Shown here: positions 1-5,581 of the stretch, piece by piece
How the letters are laid out: each line of letters starts with the position of its first letter
Position numbering within the stretch: position 1 is the first letter of the stretch
Source of the DNA: a bacterium MnTg04
GTDB taxonomy: Bacteria > Pseudomonadota > Gammaproteobacteria > Steroidobacterales > MnTg04
Direction: 5' to 3'
Assembly: GCA_008975185.1 (NCBI GenBank)
Contig: BFAU01000173.1
Location: forward strand, 1-5,581
Length of the DNA: 5,581 nucleotides
Program-made: the position numbers and the translations under genes
The notes under the pieces: generated by a model
Told to the model about the DNA's origin: nothing
What the model saw: only the letters and a program-made list of their open reading frames with translations
Databases searched by the model: none

Positions 1-204
1 GATAAGATGTTGGCCGATACCGGGATCGACCGCGATCTGGAAAAATTGTTGTCGGCGCCGTTCGTCATCAGCCCCGAGTATGGCACCCGTTGCTCGACGC
101 TGGTGTTGTGGGACAATTCCGGTGACATTCATTTTTGCGAACGCAGTTTTACGCCAGCCGGCGAAATGGACCAGGAAAAGAGCTACAGACTCCAGCTCGA
201 CTGA
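1..204 (+). CDS. NRDE family protein (TANGO2-like), C-terminal fragment
   Basis: The reading frame is open from the left edge and ends at TGA 202-204, so only the last 67 or so residues are present; the ATG at 7 is probably internal. The visible part contains the segment SPEYGTRCSTLVL followed by a short turn and an ERSF motif. This is the usual C-terminal end of NRDE (DUF833, Ser/Thr-rich, TANGO2 homologue) proteins, where a conserved GTR-S-ST strand closes the Ntn-hydrolase-like fold. The bacterial members have no firmly established reaction, so no function is claimed. The N-terminal NRDE motif that names the family lies outside the window, so the assignment rests on the tail alone. The S9 peptidase gene begins 12 bases downstream on the same strand, which suggests co-transcription. 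Confidence 0.8.
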   Translation, partial: DKMLADTGIDRDLEKLLSAPFVISPEYGTRCSTLVLWDNSGDIHFCERSFTPAGEMDQEKSYRLQLD

Positions 205-205
205 A

Positions 206-210
206 AAGGA
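206..210 (+). promoter_or_regulatory. Ribosome binding site of the S9 peptidase
   Basis: AAGGA lies six bases before the ATG at 217, a near-ideal Shine-Dalgarno match and spacing. It supports 217 as the true start. It sits directly after the stop codon of the NRDE gene, which fits translation from a shared mRNA. Confidence 0.6.
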
Positions 211-216
211 CCAGCA

Positions 217-2156
217 ATGAAGGATGGTGCCAGCAACGATGTAAAAGTTTCACCGTACGGATCGTGGTCCTCATCGCTGAGCCTGGACCGGATGGTCGAG
301 GACGTGGTGCGTCTCGCCGAACCCGCCGTCGATGGCGGCACGCTGTACTGGATAGAAACCCGGCCGTCGGAGCGAGGCCGCAATGTCCTGGTCACCTGCG
401 CCCCGGGCCAGGAACAGACCTACCTGACCCCGGTCGATTACAGCGTCCGCAGCCGGGCACACGAATACGGCGGCGGCAGTTACCTGGCCAGAGGCGACAG
501 AGTCTGGTTCGTAAACGACAGCGATCAATGCATCTATACCCAGGCCCTGCCGGCTGGGTCGCCGCAGCGCCTGACTGCAGCGGGCCCGATGCGCTTTGCC
601 GACATGGAACTGGACAAGGCGCGTAACCGGTTGCTGGCCATTTGCGAAGATCACGGCAAAGACGGCGACCCGGAAAATCTGATCGTCGGTGTCGATCTGG
701 ATAGCGGCGAAATCAGCGTCCTGGTCAGTGGCGCCGATTTCTACAGCAACCCGCGGCTGTCGCCGGACGGTTCGAGGCTAAGCTGGTTGTGCTGGAATCA
801 TCCGAACCTCCCGTGGGATACGACCGAGCTCTGGCTGGCCAGGGTTGGCGCGGACGGCGAAATTCGCGAGCAAAGATGCGTAAGCCTGGGCAAGGATGAG
901 TCTGTTTTCCAACCGCAATGGTCGCCAGACGGCGACCTCTATTTCGTTTCAGATCGCAGCGGCTGGTGGAACCTGTTTCGTTGCAGAAACGATGCCAGCG
1001 AAGTCGTGATCCCGGAGCAGGCGGAATGCGGCTTGCCACAATGGGTTTTTGGCATGTCCACTTACGCCTTTCCTTCTCCTGATCAGGTCGTGGTTGCAAC
1101 CACCCGGAACGGATCGTGGCAACTCAGCAGGTTCGATCTTGCAACAGGTCGGCGGGAAGTGCTTGCCGATGGCTGGACTTCGATAGACGGTGTCGCCGCG
1201 GGCGCCGGGAAAATTCTGATGCTGGCGGGCGGGGGTTCCCGTGCGCTCAGCGTCGTTTCCATAGACTCGCAGGGCAGGGAAACCGTATTGAAATGTGCGA
1301 TCGACGGCACCCTGGATCAATCCGCGATCAGCAAGCCTCAGGCCGTCACTTTCGCGACTTCGGACGGCGACCGGGCGCATGGCTTTTTTTATCCGCCAGC
1401 CAATCCTGTGTTTCGCGGCCCCGCCAACGAAAAGCCGCCGCTGCTTGTAGTTTGCCATGGCGGCCCGACTTCCGCGACCGCGACTACTCTCAAGCTGACG
1501 TGCAATTCTGGACCAGCCGGGGTTTTGCTGTTTTCGATGTGAACTACCGTGGCAGCACCGGCTATGGCAGGAGCTATCGGCAGAAACTCTATGGCACATG
1601 GGGGCTGGCCGACGTCGATGACTGTATTTACGGCGCCAGATACCTTGCCGAGCAAGGCCTGGTAGACCCCAAGCGTATGGCGATTCGCGGCGGCAGCGCC
1701 GGTGGATTTACAGTATTGAACGCACTGACTTGTCACGATGAATTCAGCGCCGGCTCCAGTTTCTTCGGCATCGGCGACCTGGAAAGCATGTTCGCGACGA
1801 CCCACAAGTTCGAAGCCAGCTACGACCATTGGCTGATCGGCCCGAAAGAAACTCGCAAGGCGATCGTCGAGCAGCGCTCACCGATAAACTTTGCCGACCG
1901 GATCAAATGCCCGGTCATATTCTTCCAGGGCCTTGATGATAAAGTCGTGCCGCCGGACCAGTCGGTATCGATGGTGCAGGCGTTGAAAGACAACAAGGTT
2001 CCGGTGGCCTACATCGAGTATGCAGGCGAAGGGCACGGCTTTCGCCAGTCGCAGAATATTCGGCGGAGTTACGAAGCCGAGTTGTATTTCTTCGGCAAAG
2101 TCATGGGCTTCGAACCGGCCGACAAGCTAACCGCCGTCGAGATCACCCACCTCTGA
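217..2156 (+). CDS. S9 family peptidase (prolyl oligopeptidase / acylaminoacyl-peptidase type), frameshifted
   Basis: This encodes a serine peptidase of clan SC family S9, which typically removes dipeptides or acyl-amino acids from short peptides. Residues 1 to about 390 form a beta-propeller with TolB-like repeats, including SPDG at 182-185 and WSPDG at 235-239. An alpha/beta-hydrolase domain follows, with an HGGP oxyanion segment near residue 414. The start at 217 has a good ribosome binding site. The frame opened at 217 would stop at 1542 as a 441-residue protein, but family-type sequence continues from 1497 in the frame one base back (VQFWTSRGFAVFDVNYRGS). Joining the two gives about 646 residues, normal for the family. 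In joined numbering the triad is complete: Ser494 in GGSAGG, Asp575 in GLDDKVVP and His607 in EGHGF. As written, no active enzyme can be made. I see no signal peptide, so a cytoplasmic location is likely. Substrate specificity cannot be read from the sequence. Confidence 0.88.
1489..1503 (+). other. Single-base frameshift site in the S9 peptidase
   Basis: The upstream frame reads L-K-L (CTC AAG CTG, 1489-1497). The downstream frame resumes D-V-Q-F-W with GAC at 1497-1499, so base G1497 is shared by both frames. Restoring one G (CTG GAC in place of CTGAC) yields an uninterrupted family-like sequence. No heptanucleotide slippery site of the X-XXY-YYZ kind is present, so programmed frameshifting is not supported. 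A sequencing or assembly error and a real recent mutation both remain possible. Confidence 0.85.
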
Positions 2157-2160
2157 TTTA

Positions 2161-2183
2161 ACCCGCATGTCGCCAAGGCGGGT
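2161..2183. terminator. Possible weak bidirectional terminator between convergent genes
   Basis: ACCCGC (2161-2166) pairs with GCGGGT (2178-2183) around an 11-base loop, in the 26-base gap between the convergent peptidase and esterase genes; the last base overlaps the esterase stop codon. The stem is only six pairs and neither side has a proper run of T, only a short TTTT at 2190-2193 on the plus strand. The position suits a shared terminator, but the structure alone is weak. Confidence 0.3.
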
Positions 2184-2851
2184 CAGCGCTTTTCCAGAAC
2201 GCGGGTCAGCCAGCGGCCGATGTCCTGGATCTCCGGCGGGCACACGCCATGGGCGACAACATAACTGTGCCACTCCACCGAGTAGCCTTGCCGGGTCAGG
2301 AAATCGCGTGCATTCTCGCCCAGGGCCTGCGGCAGGACTGTGTCAACGCTGCCGTGGGCGAGCAATACCGGTGTGGCCTGATTCTCCTGGCTGCGCGATT
2401 TCTCGAAACCCTTTTGCAGCGGCAGGTAACAGGATAATCCCATGATCCCGGCCAGGCGGTGTGGATAAGCCAGGCCTGTCTGCAAGGCAATCGCGCCACC
2501 TTGCGAAAAACCGGCCAGCACGGTGCGCTCCGGAGGAATGCCTCTTTGCTGTTCCCTTTTTAGCAGAGCCTCGACGCTTTGCTGGCTTTCCCGAATGCCG
2601 GCTTCGTCTACCGGCCCGTCGCGCTCGAAGGAGTAGATGTCATACCAGGCACGCATGGCCATGCCATTGTTTATCGTGACGTTCCTCATCGGCGCATGTG
2701 GGAAGACGTAGCGCACCGGGAACGGTAAACCGAGTTCGGGGACAATGGGCTCGAAATCGTGCCCGTCTGCGCCAAGACCATGCAGCCACAAGACAGATGC
2801 TTCGGGTTGCTCCCCTGTTTCGACCTCCACGGTTTTCAAATAGTTGTCCAA
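2183..2851 (-). CDS. Phospholipase/carboxylesterase family alpha/beta hydrolase
   Basis: This encodes a small cytoplasmic serine esterase of the Abhydrolase_2 (phospholipase/carboxylesterase, EstB-like) family. Members hydrolyse short acyl esters; eukaryotic relatives are acyl-protein thioesterases. With the start at 2851 the protein is 222 residues, standard for the family. The N-terminal LHGLGADGHDF block at about residues 23-33 carries the oxyanion hole. The triad is Ser116 in GFSQGG, Asp170 in HGSVDTVLP and His201 in AHGVCPPE, spaced as in the Pseudomonas enzymes (Ser114, Asp168, His199). The frame is open further upstream to a TTG at 2881, but TTG 2849-2851 is preferred: it has GGAGG five bases upstream, and the protein then begins as relatives do, just before the first beta strand. 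There is no signal peptide. The gene is convergent with the S9 peptidase and divergent from lptM. The physiological substrate is unknown. Confidence 0.92.
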   Translation of the reverse strand: MDNYLKTVEVETGEQPEASVLWLHGLGADGHDFEPIVPELGLPFPVRYVFPHAPMRNVTINNGMAMRAWYDIYSFERDGPVDEAGIRESQQSVEALLKREQQRGIPPERTVLAGFSQGGAIALQTGLAYPHRLAGIMGLSCYLPLQKGFEKSRSQENQATPVLLAHGSVDTVLPQALGENARDFLTRQGYSVEWHSYVVAHGVCPPEIQDIGRWLTRVLEKR

Positions 2852-2856
2852 GTGAT

Positions 2857-2861
2857 CCTCC
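2857..2861 (-). promoter_or_regulatory. Ribosome binding site that fixes the esterase TTG start
   Basis: Read on the minus strand, GGAGG is followed by five bases (ATCAC) and then TTG at 2851-2849. This is a strong Shine-Dalgarno sequence at good spacing in front of a rare start codon. No ATG or GTG start is available nearby in this frame. Confidence 0.65.
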
Positions 2862-2891
2862 GATCTTCGCAGACCCGGCAAAACAGCAGCG

Positions 2892-2897
2892 ATATTA
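2892..2897 (-). promoter_or_regulatory. Candidate -10 element for the esterase
   Basis: The minus strand reads TAATAT here, one mismatch from the TATAAT consensus. It would start transcription around 2885, leaving a leader of roughly 34 bases before the TTG start. No good -35 hexamer is found 16 to 18 bases upstream, so the call rests on the -10 match and its position. Confidence 0.35.
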
Positions 2898-2956
2898 GCC
2901 CAGATTATTCATCAATGCGCCCACGCCCTTGTTTGATACTTTAAGCCCTTGCTCCG

Positions 2957-2984
2957 GCCGCAGCGGACCAACCGCCGGCGCGGC
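2957..2984. repeat. GC-rich nested inverted repeat upstream of lptM
   Basis: An inner hairpin GCGG (2963-2966) / CCGC (2972-2975) has the five-base loop ACCAA. It is enclosed by GCCGC (2957-2961) / GCGGC (2980-2984), with one unpaired base on the left side and four on the right. It covers the place where a -35 element for the lptM promoter would be. It could be an operator, but short GC-rich palindromes arise easily by chance in such DNA. Confidence 0.25.
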
Positions 2985-2989
2985 TGGGC

Positions 2990-2995
2990 TATACT
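2990..2995 (+). promoter_or_regulatory. Candidate -10 element of the lptM-polA promoter
   Basis: TATACT, preceded by GGGC, matches the sigma-70 -10 consensus at five of six positions. It would start transcription near 3002, about 20 bases before the lptM ATG. No recognisable TTGACA-like hexamer lies 16 to 18 bases upstream, where the DNA is a GC-rich inverted repeat, so an activator may be needed or the promoter may be weak. Confidence 0.45.
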
Positions 2996-3022
2996 CAGGG
3001 CGGATAAATCATCGAGACCGCA

Positions 3023-3211
3023 ATGAAAAAACACACGCTGTCCCCGGCCGCTTTTTTTATCGTATTGCTGCTCCTGTCCGGCTGCGGCCAAAGTGGTGAT
3101 TTGTACCTGCCGGAAGACGCTGAAACTGAAACGGCGATCAGCAGCGCCGATGAAAAACAGCCCGAACCGGAAAAAAACAGCCAGGATGAAGACTCGCAGG
3201 ATCAGCCCTGA
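3023..3211 (+). CDS. lptM: LptM (YifL)-like small lipoprotein
   Basis: This encodes a 62-residue lipoprotein precursor. A lysine-containing start (MKKH) and a hydrophobic stretch at residues 9-18 lead into the lipobox LSGC, with Cys21 as the lipidated residue. Glycine at +2 indicates sorting to the outer membrane rather than retention in the inner membrane. Directly after the cysteine comes GQSGDLYLP, which matches the GCGxKGPLYxP signature of the LptM/YifL family. In E. coli LptM assists oxidative maturation of the LptD-LptE lipopolysaccharide translocon; applying that role here is inference. The remaining tail of about 30 residues is acidic and rich in Glu, Asp, Gln and Pro, with no predicted fold, as is usual in this family. 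The ribosome binding site is weak (GAGA six bases before the ATG). The gene ends two bases before polA, so the two are probably co-transcribed and translationally coupled. Confidence 0.82.
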   Translation: MKKHTLSPAAFFIVLLLLSGCGQSGDLYLPEDAETETAISSADEKQPEPEKNSQDEDSQDQP

Positions 3212-3213
3212 GC

Positions 3214-5581
3214 ATGCCTGAAAAGAGAAAAGTCCTGGTCCTGGTTGACGGATCCAGTTACCTGTATCGCGCGTTTCACGCCCTGCCGCCGCTAACGACG
3301 TCGAAAGGCGAACCCACCGGCGCAATCCACGGCGTGCTCAATATGCTGCAAAAACTGGTCCGGGATTACCAACCCGAACATATCGCGGTGGTTTTCGATG
3401 CAGGTGGCAAGACTTTCAGGGACGAAATGTTCGAGGAATACAAGGCGAACCGCCCACCCATGCCCGACGAACTTCGCTCGCAGATCGATCCGATACTCGA
3501 GGCGATCCGGGCCATGGGTTTGCCGCTGTTGCAGACCCCGGGTGTCGAGGCCGATGACGTGATCGGTACGCTGGCCCGCCGGGCGGACCAGGAAAAAATC
3601 GTCACGGTCATATCGACCGGCGACAAGGACATGGCGCAACTGGTCAATGACAACATTTCGCTGATCAACACGATGACCGGAAAAACCATGGATCGCGATG
3701 GCGTCAAGGAAAAGTTCGATGTCTACCCGGAGCAGATCGTGGATTTTCTGGCCCTGACCGGCGACAGTTCCGACAATATCCCCGGCGTCCCGAAAGTCGG
3801 ACCGAAGACCGCGGCCAAATGGCTGAACCAATATTCTACGCTGGATAAAATCGTGGCCAACGCCGATCGGATCAAGGGCAAGGTCGGCGAAAGCCTGCGT
3901 GAAAATCTCGAACAGCTCGAATTGTCGCGCAAGCTCGCGACGATACGCTGCGATCTCGAGCTGGACCGGGGCGTGCAGGATCTCGCACCGGGTGAGCCGG
4001 ATATCGATAGTCTCAGAAAGCTGTATCAGCGCCTGGAGATGAACTCACTGTTGCGCAAGCTGCCTGAACCGGAAGTAGAGACAACCGCTGCCAAACCGGT
4101 CAGCGGCAAATACCAGACCATTTTTTCGCAACAGGACTTTGCCGCCTGGCTGAAAAAATTGAAGCAGGCGAAATTGATCGCTTTCGATACCGAAACCGAC
4201 AGCCTCGATTACATGAATGCCCGGATCGTCGGTTTGTCGTTTGCGGTCAAGGAAGGGGAGGCAGCCTACCTGCCGGTGGCCCACGATTACCCGGGCGCGC
4301 CGGATCAGTTATCACGCGACGAAGTGCTCGCGACCCTGAAGCCGCTGCTCGAGAACCCGAAGGTTCAAAAAGTGGGTCATCATCTGAAATACGACGCGCA
4401 CATACTGGCCAATTACGGCATACGCATGGGTGGCATGAAGTATGACTCGATGCTCGAATCCTATGTGTTGAACAGCACGGTGACCCGCCACGACATGGAT
4501 TCGGTTGCCAGGCGGTACCTCGGTGTCGAGACTGTTTCTTTCGAGGATGTCGCCGGTAAAGGCGCAAAGCAACTGACCTTCAACCAGGTCTCTTTGGAAC
4601 AGGCCGGTCCGTACGCGGCAGAGGATGCGGACATTACATTGCGCTTGCACCACGAATTGTGGCGCCGGCTGAAAGCCTTGCCAAAACTCCGCGCCTTGTA
4701 CACCGATGTCGAGCAGCCGCTGGTCCCGGTCCTGCTGCGCATGGAGCGCAACGGCGTAATGCTGGATGCCGATCTGCTGCGAGAGCAGAGCGCGGAAATC
4801 GCCGTGCGTCTGCAGGTTCTGGAAAAACAATCGCATGAAGCCGCCGGGCAGCCTTTCAACCTGGGGTCACCAAAACAACTGCAGGAAATACTGTTCGAGA
4901 AACAACAACTGCCGATTATTCGCAAAACGCCGAAGGGGCAGCCATCGACAGCCGAGGACGTACTCCAGGAACTCGCCAGGGACTATGAGCTGCCCCGGTT
5001 GATTCTCGACTACCGGGGACTGTCCAAGCTCAAATCCACCTATACCGACCGCCTGCCCGAGCAAATCAACCCGCACACCGGCCGCGTACACACTTCGTAC
5101 CACCAGGCGGTCACGGCGACCGGCCGCTTGTCATCGAGCGACCCGAATCTGCAGAATATCCCGATCCGGACCGCAGAAGGCCGCCGCATTCGCCAGGCTT
5201 TTGTCGCCCCGGATGGCCATCGGCTTCTCGCCGCCGACTATTCCCAGATCGAATTGAGAATCATGGCTCACCTGTCCGGCGACGAGCGTCTTTTGCAAGC
5301 CTTTGCCGACGATCAGGATATCCACCGCGCGACCGCGGCCGAGGTGTTCTCGGTTGCCCCCGATGAGGTCAGTGACGATCAGCGACGCTCGGCCAAGGCG
5401 ATTAATTTTGGCTTGATATACGGAATGTCGGCATTTGGCCTGGCGCGCCAACTGAACATCAGGCGCGGTGAAGCGCAAGATTATGTCGACCTCTATTTCG
5501 ATCGCTACCCGGGCGTCAAAGCGTATATGGAAAACACCCGGCAACTGGCCAGGGAGCAAGGCTATGTCGAGACCGTTTTCG
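3214..5581 (+). CDS. polA: DNA polymerase I (5' nuclease, 3'-5' proofreading exonuclease, polymerase), 3' end cut by window
   Basis: Pol I fills gaps and removes RNA primers in lagging-strand synthesis and excision repair. The frame is open from ATG 3214 to the edge, giving 789 codons; about 110 more are expected by comparison with E. coli (928 residues). The 5' nuclease domain (about 1-290) keeps its metal ligands Asp12, Glu112, Asp114, Asp115, Asp137 and Asp139, and a helix-hairpin-helix-like GVPKVGPKTA segment. The proofreading domain (about 300-490) is intact: Asp325 and Glu327 in FDTETD, Asp394 in LKYD, and Tyr467/Asp471 in YAAED. In the polymerase domain, motif A has Asp675 in DYSQIELR, and the O helix has Lys728, Phe732 and Tyr736 in AKAINFGLIYG. 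Phe732 corresponds to E. coli Phe762. Motif C lies beyond the window. From the proofreading site onward residues sit 30 lower than in E. coli, because the linker before the exonuclease domain is shorter. The ribosome binding site is weak (AGGA 12 bases upstream), which fits coupling to lptM. Confidence 0.98.
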   Translation, partial: MPEKRKVLVLVDGSSYLYRAFHALPPLTTSKGEPTGAIHGVLNMLQKLVRDYQPEHIAVVFDAGGKTFRDEMFEEYKANRPPMPDELRSQIDPILEAIRAMGLPLLQTPGVEADDVIGTLARRADQEKIVTVISTGDKDMAQLVNDNISLINTMTGKTMDRDGVKEKFDVYPEQIVDFLALTGDSSDNIPGVPKVGPKTAAKWLNQYSTLDKIVANADRIKGKVGESLRENLEQLELSRKLATIRCDLELDRGVQDLAPGEPDIDSLRKLYQRLEMNSLLRKLPEPEVETTAAKPVSGKYQTIFSQQDFAAWLKKLKQAKLIAFDTETDSLDYMNARIVGLSFAVKEGEAAYLPVAHDYPGAPDQLSRDEVLATLKPLLENPKVQKVGHHLKYDAHILANYGIRMGGMKYDSMLESYVLNSTVTRHDMDSVARRYLGVETVSFEDVAGKGAKQLTFNQVSLEQAGPYAAEDADITLRLHHELWRRLKALPKLRALYTDVEQPLVPVLLRMERNGVMLDADLLREQSAEIAVRLQVLEKQSHEAAGQPFNLGSPKQLQEILFEKQQLPIIRKTPKGQPSTAEDVLQELARDYELPRLILDYRGLSKLKSTYTDRLPEQINPHTGRVHTSYHQAVTATGRLSSSDPNLQNIPIRTAEGRRIRQAFVAPDGHRLLAADYSQIELRIMAHLSGDERLLQAFADDQDIHRATAAEVFSVAPDEVSDDQRRSAKAINFGLIYGMSAFGLARQLNIRRGEAQDYVDLYFDRYPGVKAYMENTRQLAREQGYVETVF

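Noticed and set aside
135..626. Plus-strand open frame of 163 codons overlapping the NRDE and peptidase genes
   Set aside because: It is in a different frame from both supported genes, and its product is Arg/Pro/Gly-rich as in typical out-of-frame reading. There is no suitable ribosome binding site.
1116..1496. Possible independent start at ATG 1116 for a separate hydrolase gene
   Set aside because: Between 1116 and about 1496 this frame gives non-family sequence while the frame from 217 gives good propeller sequence. Family sequence begins in this frame only at about 1497, so a frameshift explains the data better than a second gene.
1489..1503. Programmed -1 ribosomal frameshift in the S9 peptidase
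   Set aside because: The bases around the junction do not form a slippery heptamer, and I saw no obvious stimulatory stem-loop just downstream. S9 peptidases are not known to use recoding.
949..1599. Long antisense open frame (216 codons, minus strand) across the S9 peptidase
   Set aside because: Its translation is Arg/Cys-rich and of low complexity, resembles no family and lies wholly opposite a well-supported gene. Such shadows are expected in GC-rich DNA.
2933..2938. TTGATA as a -35 element for lptM
   Set aside because: It lies about 50 bases upstream of the -10 TATACT, far beyond 16 to 18 bases, and no -10-like hexamer occurs at the correct distance from it.
3292..5559. Series of minus-strand open frames (up to 179 codons) opposite polA
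   Set aside because: polA is certain from its motifs. The antisense frames have no recognisable domains, ribosome binding sites or promoters, and follow from polA codon use.

Overview
This is a GC-rich, gene-dense stretch of chromosome. It most likely comes from a gammaproteobacterium: the polA product resembles E. coli DNA polymerase I closely in motifs and spacing, and the window carries an LptM-type lipoprotein and an esterase of the Pseudomonas EstB-like family. I cannot place it to genus. I see no tRNA, rRNA, CRISPR array, insertion sequence, phage gene or toxin-antitoxin pair.

Layout from left to right. (1) 1-204 (+) is the C-terminal end of an NRDE-family (TANGO2-like) protein. (2) Twelve bases later, 217-2156 (+) encodes an S9-family serine peptidase: an N-terminal beta-propeller followed by an alpha/beta-hydrolase domain with a complete Ser-Asp-His triad. 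It is split by a one-base frameshift near 1497. (3) 2183-2851 (-), convergent with the peptidase, is a phospholipase/carboxylesterase-family hydrolase. It most likely starts at a TTG codon behind a strong ribosome binding site. (4) A divergent intergenic region, 2852-3022, carries probable -10 elements for both strands. (5) 3023-3211 (+) is a small LptM (YifL)-like lipoprotein. (6) Two bases later polA begins at 3214 (+) and runs off the right edge after 789 codons. All three proofreading exonuclease motifs and polymerase motifs A and B are visible; motif C lies outside the window.

The genes are largely housekeeping. NRDE protein and S9 peptidase probably form one transcription unit, lptM and polA another, and the esterase is read alone in the opposite direction. 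I found no convincing undescribed system. The points most worth a second look are the frameshift in the peptidase, which separates the propeller from the whole catalytic domain, and the tight lptM-polA arrangement.
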